Assembly: GCA_902520195.1 (NCBI GenBank)
Contig: CABYND010000006.1
Location: forward strand, 1 to 64,000
Source: Halieaceae bacterium
GTDB taxonomy: Bacteria > Pseudomonadota > Gammaproteobacteria > Pseudomonadales > Halieaceae
DNA: 64,000 bases
Direction: 5' to 3'
The notes beneath the pieces were generated by a model. That model made no database searches. It was not told the origin of the DNA and worked only from the letters and a program-made list of their open reading frames with translations. Shown here piece by piece: positions 28,171 through 36,710 of the stretch. Both the position numbers and the translations under genes were made by a program. Within the stretch, counting starts at the first letter, position 1. The number at the start of each line of letters is the position of its first letter.

Positions 28171-29355
28171 TCAATGGGGTGGTGCGGGCGTCTGCCACCG
28201 CTTGGGTGATTTAAAAATCGGTGTGTCAATCACCTTGCAGGGCGCCAGTAAACGGGTCCAGTGCAGCTCGCGCTGATAGTAGATTTCCGCAACCAGTTCA
28301 TCTCCCACGGCGCCGTGGGGCATCTCGATCTGTGCATAGGCAATATTGGCTTTGGCCGTTGGGCACCAGGCGGCTGACGTCACAGTTCCCACCTGCTTGT
28401 TGCCTCTGAGTATGAAGGAGTGCTCCGCTGGTTTGTTGCCCTCAACATCCAGCATGGCAAAGCGATATCGAGAACCCTTTTCCTGCTCTTTAAGCAGCGC
28501 CGAGCGCCCGTTGAAAAGAGGCTTTTTAAAGTCCACAAGCCAGCCCAGACCCAGCTCAAAGGGACTACGGGTGCGCCCTACACGCACGACTTCTTCGGCG
28601 GGCATGAAATCGACATTGGCCTGCAGGAAACCCGCCTCGATCCGCGCAAGCTCTAAGGCATGCGAGCCAATGGGTTTGATCAGGTAATCGCGTCCTAGCT
28701 CAAAGAGTTGGTCCCAGAGTGCTTCAGCTGACTCTGGTGGGACCCATACTTCGTAGCCCAGATCACCGGTAAAACCGGTGCGACTCACCATCAGAGGTCG
28801 TCCCTCGAAGCTGTAGTGTGCGATTCCAAAGGGCTTCAACTGGTTGAGGTCAGTGCAGCCCAGCAGGGTCAAAACGGTGCAAGAGGTTGGGCCTTGCACG
28901 GCCAACCCCGCGACGGCTTCAGACTCGTTTTCAATCGTGACGTCAAAACCCAGTGTGTTCCAGGCAAGCCAGTCGTCCGCGCGCTGATAGGAGCAGATAC
29001 GGTAGTCCTGCTCACCCAGCCTAAAGATCGTGCCATCGTCCATGACCTGGCCGTTGTCGTCGCACCAGATTGCATAGCCCACCCGGTCGACGCCAATTTT
29101 GCTGACGTCTCGCGTAATCAGACGATCCAGATACCGCTGGGCGTCGGGCCCGGTCACGCGATACTTGTTCATGGGTGACAGGTCAAAGACGCCGGTTGTA
29201 CTGCGGACAGCGAAGTACTCCAGTTCAACATCGAAGTAGGCGTTGGGGGTGGTGTAACCCATCCAGTTGCCCCAGTCGTTCAGATCGCACATGGCCTCGA
29301 CCCGAGAATGGAAGGGCGTGGTGAGTAGCATGGTGTCTCGGCTAACGTCGCTCAT
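28171..29355 (-). CDS. GcvT-family folate-dependent aminomethyltransferase-like protein
   Basis: Relative of the glycine-cleavage T protein that uses tetrahydrofolate to accept a methyl or methylene group. 394 residues from MSDVSRD; the ATG overlaps the stop of the upstream FAD gene (TGATG). SRTGFTGDLGYEVW and ALELARIEAGF are conserved in the catabolic GcvT branch. The folate-site Asp lies in VMDDGTIF. It lacks any neighbouring gcvH or gcvP, so it is not the housekeeping T protein. The substrate is probably an N-methyl or N-methylene compound made by the operon's oxidases; S-methyl donors as for DmdA are less likely. Confidence 0.88.
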   Translation of the reverse strand: MSDVSRDTMLLTTPFHSRVEAMCDLNDWGNWMGYTTPNAYFDVELEYFAVRSTTGVFDLSPMNKYRVTGPDAQRYLDRLITRDVSKIGVDRVGYAIWCDDNGQVMDDGTIFRLGEQDYRICSYQRADDWLAWNTLGFDVTIENESEAVAGLAVQGPTSCTVLTLLGCTDLNQLKPFGIAHYSFEGRPLMVSRTGFTGDLGYEVWVPPESAEALWDQLFELGRDYLIKPIGSHALELARIEAGFLQANVDFMPAEEVVRVGRTRSPFELGLGWLVDFKKPLFNGRSALLKEQEKGSRYRFAMLDVEGNKPAEHSFILRGNKQVGTVTSAAWCPTAKANIAYAQIEMPHGAVGDELVAEIYYQRELHWTRLLAPCKVIDTPIFKSPKRWQTPAPPH

Positions 29356-30911
29356 CACAGTGCTCCTCGCTTGAGAATTTCCTTGGCAGCGTTGCGCCCG
29401 GGTAGCCCCTGTAGCCCGCCGCCGGGGTGCGCGCCTGCTCCGCAAAGGTAGAGACCTTCCACCGCAGTCGCATACTGGGTTGATCCGGGGAAGGGTCGCA
29501 TCATCAATGCTTGGTCAATGGAGAGTTCGCCGTGATGCCAGCTGCCACCGGTCATGCCATGAGAGGCCTCGAAATCGGAGGGCACCACCAGCTCGCTGGC
29601 GGTGACCAGTGCGCCGATGCCCGGGGCATAAGCCTCCAGTTCACTCACCAGCTGACTCAAAAGCTGGGGCTTACCAGCCTCCCACCCGATATCCGGTTCA
29701 TAGGGCACGTAGTGCACAATTGCGGTCAGACTATGTTGGCCTTCAGGCGCCAGCTCCGGATCCTCAAGGGTCGGAATATTGATATCAAAGGTGTGCAAGT
29801 CACTCAGCTCCCGGTACTTCATCGGGTTCAGAGCCGTCTCCATGCCGTCCATCGAAGGCGTGATGACCAGCCGCTCTGTCAGCTGTCCTTCGCTGAGTCC
29901 TGTGAAGCTGGGCAGCCCGCTCAATGCGAGATGCAGCTTTGCGGTGCCGCTTCGCGACCGATAGCACTCCACCCGCATGGCCATGCCGGCCTCCATCTGG
30001 TGGTAGCCCAGCAACCGGCGGAAGGTAGTGGCAGGGTCAGCGCTGGAGATCACCAGCTTCGCCGAGATCTGTTCGCCTGAATCGAGGGTGACGCCGGTAA
30101 CGCGTTCTTCCGTTTTAACAATCGCGGTAACTGCTGAACCCAGTCGAATTTTGGCGCCACATTTCTCAGCCGCGGTGGCCAGAGACTGCCCAAAGGCGCC
30201 CATGCCACCTAACACCTGCGTGGTGCCGCTTTGTCCTAAATGTTCACCGGTCGCGCGATGTAAGTAGCTGTAGACAGTGTTGGGTGAGCGGGGTCCCATG
30301 TTCGTGCCGGTGACAGCATCCAGGGCAATGGCGCTCTTCAGCGCGGCATGAGAGAAGTGCTCATTCATGACGTCGTAGATATTGATCATCACGATGCGCA
30401 TCAGATCCCTGAGGCGCTCGCGGCCCAGTAGTTTCAGGCTCAGGCCCAGCTTCATGAGAGTGAGGCGATCTGTCCAGTTCTGCTCCACGAGCTTGGGCGG
30501 ACGACTACGATAGAGCGTCGTCATCAGCTTGGCGAAGCTTCGTACCATATTTTTGAAGTCACGATAGGCCGCCTGATCCGCAGAATCGACGCCGGCACCG
30601 CTAATGGTGTCGCCGTCCAGAACAAGGTGGTCGCCATCCGATTGCAGTGAGATCGTCGTCTTCGACTTACCCAGTTTGAGCCCGGCAGCCTTCAAATCCA
30701 GATCTTTGACGATACCCTGGTCAAATTGTGACAGCCATTGCGCGCAGTCTGAAACATGATGCCCCGGAGCAAACTCCCGTGTACTCGCGCAACCGCCTGG
30801 CTCATTGCGCGCGTCTAGCACCAATACGTGTTTACCTGCTTTGGCGAGGTAACTGGCGCAGATCAGTCCGTTGTGGCCTGCGCCAATAATGATCGCATCG
30901 TAATCAGTCAT
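29355..30911 (-). CDS. NAD(P)/FAD-dependent oxidoreductase, phytoene-desaturase-like (copy 2)
   Basis: Flavin amine-oxidase/CrtI-type dehydrogenase of 518 residues. The N-terminal dinucleotide fold is IIGAGHNGLICASYLAKAGK, and the C-terminal FAD signature is LYLCGAGAHPGGGLQGLPG. It resembles its upstream neighbour along its whole length, so the pair arose by duplication. CrtI itself is a carotenoid enzyme, but no carotenoid genes are here; the PYROXD2-like branch is of uncertain function. It overlaps the upstream gene by 8 bases and the GcvT-like gene by one. Confidence 0.88.
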   Translation of the reverse strand: MTDYDAIIIGAGHNGLICASYLAKAGKHVLVLDARNEPGGCASTREFAPGHHVSDCAQWLSQFDQGIVKDLDLKAAGLKLGKSKTTISLQSDGDHLVLDGDTISGAGVDSADQAAYRDFKNMVRSFAKLMTTLYRSRPPKLVEQNWTDRLTLMKLGLSLKLLGRERLRDLMRIVMINIYDVMNEHFSHAALKSAIALDAVTGTNMGPRSPNTVYSYLHRATGEHLGQSGTTQVLGGMGAFGQSLATAAEKCGAKIRLGSAVTAIVKTEERVTGVTLDSGEQISAKLVISSADPATTFRRLLGYHQMEAGMAMRVECYRSRSGTAKLHLALSGLPSFTGLSEGQLTERLVITPSMDGMETALNPMKYRELSDLHTFDINIPTLEDPELAPEGQHSLTAIVHYVPYEPDIGWEAGKPQLLSQLVSELEAYAPGIGALVTASELVVPSDFEASHGMTGGSWHHGELSIDQALMMRPFPGSTQYATAVEGLYLCGAGAHPGGGLQGLPGRNAAKEILKRGAL

Positions 30912-32520
30912 CGGCGTAACCTCCCGGCACGGTATTGGGTTTCTTCAGATCAGCCAGAATTTCCCGCGCGGCGTTGGCGCCCGGCGCGGCCATCACGCCG
31001 CCGCCGGGGTGCGTGCCGGAGCTGCACATATACATGCCCTTAATCGGCGATCGGTACTGGGCGTAGCCTGGGAAGGGTCTGTTGAAGAGCAATTGGTCGA
31101 AGGTGAGCTCGCCCATGAAGATATTGCCTTCGGTCAGTCCCACCTCCGCCTCGATTTCGCGCGGTGTGCGGGTTTCGCAGTGCAAAATGAGATCGCGGAA
31201 GTTGGGGCTGTAGTTGGAGATTTGGTCAATGACCGACTTTTCAAAGCCGTCTTTGTCCTCGTCGGTCCACTCCCGGCCCTCAACTTTAGGCGGCGCATAC
31301 TGCACGAACACGGACATCATGTGCTTGCCGGGTGGCGCCATGGTCGGGTCGGTCAGTGATGGGATCATCATGTCGAGGTAGGGATCCTTGGACCAGGTAC
31401 CCGCTTTCCAATCGTCGTAGGCGCGCTCCTGTCGCTCCAGCGAGTCGCTGAAGTGAAGATCCCCCGCCATCAGGCGATTACGAGGATCGAGGCCGTGGAA
31501 CACGGGCAGGCCGTCGAGTGCGATATTGAGTTTTCCTGAAGAGCCTCGGATCTTGAAGTTACGGGCTTTTTTCAGCACATCCTTGGGCAGATCCGAGGGG
31601 TTCGTGATGTCCAGGAAGGTCCGCTTCGGATCAAGGTTAGAGACCACGATGGGGGCTTTGTACTCGGTACCGTCTTTCAGTGCGACACCCGCCGCCCGAC
31701 CATTTTTGACAATGATTTCGTCGACGTTGGCGTCACAGAAGATCTCACCGCCATAGGATTGGAACGCTTTGGACAGGGCATCGGCGATGGCGCCCATGCC
31801 ACCGCGGGCAAAGCCCCACGCGCCTACATTGCCGTCCACATCACCCATGTAATGGTGGAGAAGGACGTAGGCGGTGCCGGGAGAGTAGACTCCCAACGCG
31901 GTACCGATGATGCCGCTGCCCGCCATGTGCGCTTTGATGACGTCGGTTTCGAAATATTCGTTGAGGTAGTCCCCGACGCTGGCCGTCCAGAACTTGATGG
32001 TATCGAGCAGCTTCTCCTCGCCCAGATCCATAAAAGAGCGGGCGAATTCCAGCAGATCACGCAGATCTCTGGGCTTCATTGAGGTCGGATCCGGCGGAGT
32101 CCGCATCAGATACGGGCGTATCAGCTTGGTTTGGAGGCTGGTATCCGCTGCATAGCGATCGTAGGCATTGGCATCACGCTTGGAGTGTCGCGCCATCTCG
32201 CGGTAGTGACGGTCGTGGTCGCTGTAATTGCCGAAGTAGTCACCGTTACGCGTAAAAGTAGCGCCACCCCCGAACGAGACCACCTGCAAGCCGTGCCGAG
32301 GCAGCTCGAGGTCACGGGTAATTTCTGGCCTCAGCAGGCTCGATACGTAGGAGCAATTGGAGTACCACCAACCTTTATGCAATTCCCGGCTAACCGTGGC
32401 GCCGCCGATATAGGGATTGCGCTCCAGGACGGCCACTTTGAGCCCCGCCTTGGCGAGGTAGGCACCGTTGGTGAGGCCATTGTGGCCCGCACCAATGACG
32501 ATCGCGTCGTATTGGTTCAC
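30904..32520 (-). CDS. NAD(P)/FAD-dependent oxidoreductase, phytoene-desaturase-like (copy 1)
   Basis: First gene of the leftward operon, 538 residues. GTG start with GGAGAG 5 bases before it. The Rossmann motif is VIGAGHNGLTNGAYLAKAG and the C-terminal flavin motif is GMYMCSSGTHPGGGVMAAPG. It pairs with copy 2 and the GcvT-like protein. Likely role, by context, is to oxidise C-N or C-C bonds of a small zwitterion, with each copy acting on a different intermediate or both forming a heteromer. No signal peptide. Transcription starts opposite a TetR gene across a palindrome. Confidence 0.88.
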   Translation of the reverse strand: MNQYDAIVIGAGHNGLTNGAYLAKAGLKVAVLERNPYIGGATVSRELHKGWWYSNCSYVSSLLRPEITRDLELPRHGLQVVSFGGGATFTRNGDYFGNYSDHDRHYREMARHSKRDANAYDRYAADTSLQTKLIRPYLMRTPPDPTSMKPRDLRDLLEFARSFMDLGEEKLLDTIKFWTASVGDYLNEYFETDVIKAHMAGSGIIGTALGVYSPGTAYVLLHHYMGDVDGNVGAWGFARGGMGAIADALSKAFQSYGGEIFCDANVDEIIVKNGRAAGVALKDGTEYKAPIVVSNLDPKRTFLDITNPSDLPKDVLKKARNFKIRGSSGKLNIALDGLPVFHGLDPRNRLMAGDLHFSDSLERQERAYDDWKAGTWSKDPYLDMMIPSLTDPTMAPPGKHMMSVFVQYAPPKVEGREWTDEDKDGFEKSVIDQISNYSPNFRDLILHCETRTPREIEAEVGLTEGNIFMGELTFDQLLFNRPFPGYAQYRSPIKGMYMCSSGTHPGGGVMAAPGANAAREILADLKKPNTVPGGYADD

Positions 32521-32588
32521 TGCACTCTCCGGTGAGTCAATCTGAGCTGAAATACTGCCACGACAGGCTATGAGCGTCTACCCAGAAT

Positions 32589-32604
32589 GAATGAATGTTC
32601 ATTC
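32589..32604. promoter_or_regulatory. TetR-type operator palindrome between the oxidoreductase operon and its regulator
   Basis: GAATGAA-TG-TTCATTC: two perfect 7-base arms around a 2-base centre. It lies 69 bases from the operon GTG and 62 bases from the TetR ATG, the right place to control both. The spacing and TGAA/TTCA arms resemble sites bound by BetI-like TetR proteins. Confidence 0.65.
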
Positions 32605-32665
32605 TTGATTGAGACTTAGGTCCGAAATCCTTAGACTCGGGCGAATAGGTGTTGCGAGAACCCAC

Positions 32666-33328
32666 ATGACTGATGCATCCAGCGCAGTGACCGAAGCTCT
32701 ACCGGAGGCTGGCAGTAAGCGCCGTCAGATTCGCCCGAGAGCCGAGCGGCGGCAGCAGCTGATTGACGCGACGATTCGGTGCATTGCCCAACATGGGCTC
32801 TCCGCAGTCACCATGCAGATGGTGACCCGGGAGGCGGGCCTAAGCGTGGGCATCGCCAATTTGCATTTTGAGAGCAAAGACAATTTGCTCAAGGAAACGC
32901 TTCGCTTCGTTGCCGAGGAATACCACGGCGGGCAGATCGATATTATGGAAGGGGGTGATATCCCCGACCTAGGTGAACGGCTCGACGCCCTGCTGGATTT
33001 TCAGCTGGGCCGCGGCGTCACCCAGCGGCAAAAGATGTCCGTGTGGTTCGCCTACTATGGAGAGGCGGGTGCGCGGCCTGTCTATCAGAAGATCGTATCA
33101 ACCGTAGACAGGCTTGCTGCCCAAAAACTGGAAGCTTTATTTACCGATATTATCCGCGAGGGTGATTACCATGGCGTCGATGCGCGAGAGTTAGCAACGG
33201 GCTATTCGGCACTGATCGATGGTTTGCACCTCGGGCTACTGGTTACACCTCGAGAGCTCAGTAAGCGCCGCGCTAGGGCTGTAGCACGCGAATTCCTTCG
33301 CCGCGCTTTCCCCCAGCACATCCACTGA
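32666..33328 (+). CDS. TetR-family regulator, BetI-like
   Basis: DNA-binding repressor of 220 residues from MTDASSAV; an upstream TTG or similar at 32609 would overlap the operator region. The HTH is RRQQLIDATIRCIAQHGLSA and the following VTREAGLSVGIANLHFESKD, which closely follows the BetI pattern (choline-betaine repressor). The remaining all-helical part would bind the inducer. It is divergent from the FAD-GcvT-Rieske genes and likely represses them until the methylated substrate or a breakdown product binds. Identity of the ligand is unknown. Confidence 0.9.
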   Translation: MTDASSAVTEALPEAGSKRRQIRPRAERRQQLIDATIRCIAQHGLSAVTMQMVTREAGLSVGIANLHFESKDNLLKETLRFVAEEYHGGQIDIMEGGDIPDLGERLDALLDFQLGRGVTQRQKMSVWFAYYGEAGARPVYQKIVSTVDRLAAQKLEALFTDIIREGDYHGVDARELATGYSALIDGLHLGLLVTPRELSKRRARAVAREFLRRAFPQHIH

Positions 33329-33359
33329 AACGCCGTAATCCGCTGCGCTTAGGGATGAT

Positions 33360-33917
33360 TTAGCGCTGTATCTTCGTTGGTGGGATGTAATCGAAGATAA
33401 AGTTGATCCGCCCCTCGCTACCTTTGTTCATCACGCTGTGCTGTTTCTGGTTGTTGATTTCATAGACGTGACCAATGGGCATCTTTTGTGGTCGTCCGTC
33501 GATCATGAAGCGTACCCGGGGGTTGGTATAGATGGGGATGTGGATGCGGTGACCAAAGTGGAATGAAGGGTGATTGTCGGTGTGCGGCTTGATGATGCCG
33601 CCTGCTTCGAGCCGTGCCGCCATGGCACGGATAATGGTGCCCCCCGGGGGATAATGATCCTCGAGAATCTGGTGCATCAGCGGTATGGCCTCGTCGGCCA
33701 GCAGATCCCAACCTTCGTCTTTGGAGACCTCGATGTCGGGCCAGCCGTCGCCGTCGGTAAATACCATAACCACCGATTGCGTATGCTGATGAACCTCGTA
33801 CTCCAGCTGTCGGAACTGATTGCCCCACCAAGCCTCCTCGGGCAAGTCCATAATCTTGGCCTTCAGCGGCTCAATGTCATATTCACCGAGATCTTTGATG
33901 GGTATTCCAATGTCCAC
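33360..33917 (-). CDS. Aspartyl/asparaginyl beta-hydroxylase-like oxygenase
   Basis: Fe(II)/2-oxoglutarate oxygenase of the Asp/Asn beta-hydroxylase (AspH/LpxO) superfamily, 185 residues from GTG. The iron ligand region is KPHTDNHPSFHFGHRIHIPI with basic Arg for 2-oxoglutarate; the distal ligand is in NNQKQHSVMNKG. No membrane segment, so a soluble small-molecule or peptide hydroxylase. It lies 70 bases downstream of the amidohydrolase gene in the same direction and convergent with the TetR gene. Substrate unknown. Confidence 0.85.
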   Translation of the reverse strand: MDIGIPIKDLGEYDIEPLKAKIMDLPEEAWWGNQFRQLEYEVHQHTQSVVMVFTDGDGWPDIEVSKDEGWDLLADEAIPLMHQILEDHYPPGGTIIRAMAARLEAGGIIKPHTDNHPSFHFGHRIHIPIYTNPRVRFMIDGRPQKMPIGHVYEINNQKQHSVMNKGSEGRINFIFDYIPPTKIQR

Positions 33918-33987
33918 TTGATCTGCCCGTTACTGAATCAGTGTCGTGTAAATCATGGCGAAGTCGCGCTTGTGGTTCAACTTGTGC

Positions 33988-35355
33988 TCAATCTGTAGCA
34001 TCTGACTTGATGATGACCCCGGCCTGCATGACCACCGCAACGTCACGCAAAATCTCGGTATCCGCAAGAGGATCGCCGCGAACCGCGATGAGATCGGCGA
34101 CTTTGCCGGGCGTCAGGGCGCCGACGTCGGCTGACAAATCCATGTGTTCCGCTGCAACCGAAGTGGCTGATCGGATCGCGTCCATGGGGCGCATGCCCCT
34201 CTCTACCATGGTGGCAAATTGCCAGCCGCCCATGTCGTGCGGCAGCACTGCTGCATCCGTGCCATAAAGCAGCGTGACGCCTTTCTCATACGCCTTTTCA
34301 AATACGACTCGCTGAGCCTCGGTGGTATAGGTATTTCTTTGCAGAAAGATTTCAGGGTAGCCCTGCTCTCGACCGATGGTATCGGTGTAGGTCCCGTTAT
34401 AGACATCCATTGAAAACGCCACGCCACGCGCAGCGGCAAGGTCAATAGTGCTCTCCTTTAAAAGAGAGGCGTGCTCTAGCGAGTCGACGCCAGCTCGTAT
34501 CGCGTCATGACCTGATTGGTCGCTGTGCACGTGGGCCGTCACTTTTTTGCCATGCCGTTTAGCTACCGCTACTACAGCTTCAATGTCAGCCCGCGTCATC
34601 TCTGGTGCGCCCGGAGCGGTGCCCACTGAAAATACAGCGCCTGATGCGATGATCTTTAAAAAATCTGCGCCGGCGGCAATGGCGGCCTCAGCACGAGCCG
34701 CAAATTGCTCAGGCGTGCTGGCAATGCCCTGTTGGGACTCGGCCGGAATGTCCTCGACTGGAATCTCCGGGAAGGTCAGATCACCGCCGCCGCCCGGAAT
34801 CGTCAAGTAGGGGCCTGCTGTGTGAATGCGCGGTCCGGGTGCCTGGCCCTTCTCGATCAGTTCGCGCGCTCGATACACCGTATCAGGGAACCAAGCACCC
34901 ACATGGCGCACGGTGGTGAAGCCGGTTAACAATGTTGTTTTCGCGTTATCCAGAATCAGCTGCAGGGTTTCGTCGGCGGTGCGCCGCGCGTAAACACTGT
35001 AATCCACAGAATCTTCAGGATTGCCGTCAAAGTGCACGTGGGTGTTGATCAGACCCGGCAGGCAAGTAAATTCGGTCAGGTCATGGATAACTGTCTGATT
35101 CGTGAGGGGTGGCGGGGGACCCGGGTCGTAGATGTGGACAATACGCGCACCTCGGATATGGATCGACTGATTCAACCGTGGGTTATCAGACAACCCGTCG
35201 ATCAGACTACCACAGTGGACGATGACGTCAGTCGGCTGCGCACTGGAGGCCTGTTGCGGGTTTTCAGGCCCCGATGATTGTCCGCAGGCACTGAGGAGGG
35301 CGCACGCGGCATAGGTGAGATACCGAGAGAAATGCGATTGGGCGGAGCCGCTCAT
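33988..35355 (-). CDS. Amidohydrolase-family lipoprotein
   Basis: Metal-dependent hydrolase of the amidohydrolase superfamily, 455 residues from MSGSAQS. A signal peptide with lipobox LSAC (Cys near residue 24) suggests the enzyme is envelope-anchored, which is unusual for this superfamily. Metal ligands are in NTHVHFDGN, KVTAHVHSDQ and DSLEHAS, with the catalytic Asp in LYGTDAAVL. This resembles imidazolonepropionase/prolidase-like members that cleave Xaa-Pro, lactone or amide bonds. It is 26 bases downstream of an MFS gene, so hydrolysis and uptake may be linked. Confidence 0.88.
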   Translation of the reverse strand: MSGSAQSHFSRYLTYAACALLSACGQSSGPENPQQASSAQPTDVIVHCGSLIDGLSDNPRLNQSIHIRGARIVHIYDPGPPPPLTNQTVIHDLTEFTCLPGLINTHVHFDGNPEDSVDYSVYARRTADETLQLILDNAKTTLLTGFTTVRHVGAWFPDTVYRARELIEKGQAPGPRIHTAGPYLTIPGGGGDLTFPEIPVEDIPAESQQGIASTPEQFAARAEAAIAAGADFLKIIASGAVFSVGTAPGAPEMTRADIEAVVAVAKRHGKKVTAHVHSDQSGHDAIRAGVDSLEHASLLKESTIDLAAARGVAFSMDVYNGTYTDTIGREQGYPEIFLQRNTYTTEAQRVVFEKAYEKGVTLLYGTDAAVLPHDMGGWQFATMVERGMRPMDAIRSATSVAAEHMDLSADVGALTPGKVADLIAVRGDPLADTEILRDVAVVMQAGVIIKSDATD

Positions 35356-35380
35356 GTTGGAGGTTTCTGACTCCACGGCA

Positions 35381-36550
35381 CTAGGTGGCAGGCTGGTGAC
35401 GATATCTTAAGTAAATCAGTGTGTAGATCAGTAATGCGGCTGCTGAGGCCATTGCGCACAGGACAAAGACGCCATCAAAACCCCAGCCCCGCTCGAGCAT
35501 AAGAGAAGCGGCAAAGGGACCTACCGTTTGTCCCAGCCCCTGGGCGCCGGGGATAAAGGCGGCGGCGCTGCCCGAGCGATCGGCGACCGACACGCCGCCC
35601 ATCTGGTAGACATCAATAAAGATCCAGAGGAAGTTAAACATGGCTACGCTGAAGACGAACACCGCTGCGGTGAAATTAAAAGCCAGCAGCCCTACAGCCA
35701 GCGCCATGAGCACAAAGGTGAACAAAAGCGGTCGATCGTAATCAAATTTCTTCAGCACCCACATTGCGGTGAAACAGCCGCCAAAAGATAACAGCACACA
35801 CCAGGCAATGACTTGAGCGGCCCAATTGCCATCCAACCCGGCCGCCTCGGCGGCGAGCTCAATGTTGGACCAATAAGCACCAATATTGATGTACGCGATG
35901 ACGATCGCGCCAATCCCCACCCATGCGAGCAGCGTCGGTCGTTGCGCCCCTGTGGGAGTATTTTGAGCGGCAGTGGGCGGATGTGTCGTGGGGATGAGTC
36001 GCACGAAAGGAAGCGTGACCACGTAGGTGGCGATAAAGAAGAGGTAGATGCCGTTCATCGACAAGTGCGGTATCAACTGCAGTTCCAAAAACTGCGAGAT
36101 GGCGAAGGCCAAGAGCATCCAGTTAAACGCCTCTCGTGGCTTGGAGTGCGCACCCAAACCTGCCACTGCGACCGCGGTGTAGAAACCGGCGCCCAGCCCT
36201 GCGACAAATCGCAAGACCAGCGTCGTCTCGTAATCGACGTACTGGGTGCACAGCCCGTTCGCAACAATAGACAGCGCAATGCCGAGGTAGGTGAGGGTCC
36301 GTCGGTTCCATGAGCGAATCAGGAAGCTGGTCAACACTGCACCGATGAAAAGCCCCAACAGGTCTGAGGAGGCCACGCGATTGACCTCAACCTCACTAAA
36401 GCCAAGCTGATCGACCCAGGCACCGTTGATCGCCGGTAGCGCCACCAGGACGCTGTAACCCACCAGCGTCATAAAGAGGCTCAGCAGGAATGGCCCTCTA
36501 GCGTCAAACGGATTGGCTTGGCTCGATGTGGCGGCAGCGGAATCGGTCAC
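35381..36550 (-). CDS. Major facilitator superfamily transporter
   Basis: Inner-membrane carrier of about 389 residues with 12 predicted hydrophobic segments. GTG start preceded by GGAG at 6 bases; the 25 codons upstream are open but without conserved sequence. It is upstream of the amidohydrolase in the same direction. The protein has no specific substrate motif I recognise. Proposed role: uptake of the amidohydrolase product. Confidence 0.82.
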   Translation of the reverse strand: MTDSAAATSSQANPFDARGPFLLSLFMTLVGYSVLVALPAINGAWVDQLGFSEVEVNRVASSDLLGLFIGAVLTSFLIRSWNRRTLTYLGIALSIVANGLCTQYVDYETTLVLRFVAGLGAGFYTAVAVAGLGAHSKPREAFNWMLLAFAISQFLELQLIPHLSMNGIYLFFIATYVVTLPFVRLIPTTHPPTAAQNTPTGAQRPTLLAWVGIGAIVIAYINIGAYWSNIELAAEAAGLDGNWAAQVIAWCVLLSFGGCFTAMWVLKKFDYDRPLLFTFVLMALAVGLLAFNFTAAVFVFSVAMFNFLWIFIDVYQMGGVSVADRSGSAAAFIPGAQGLGQTVGPFAASLMLERGWGFDGVFVLCAMASAAALLIYTLIYLRYRHQPAT

Positions 36551-36710
36551 AGAAAACTCCCGTGGTGCGTGTACCCGCAACGCGCGGGCGCGGCCTACTC
36601 TCGCACCCGTTTGCGCGCAACGCAACGGTTGTTAATGTGAGGGGCGCGAGAATCTGGCACACTTTCTCCGCATTTTGTGAGCTGTATGCCTGTTGTTCGA
36701 GACTGAATGG

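Noticed and set aside
28171-29355. DMSP demethylase DmdA
   Set aside because: GcvT fold is shared, but the gene sits with amine-type oxidases and a Rieske oxygenase, and I do not see DmdA-specific segments; not supportable by eye.
29355-32520. Carotenoid biosynthesis cluster from the two CrtI-like genes
   Set aside because: No phytoene synthase, lycopene cyclase or other carotenoid genes are present nearby.
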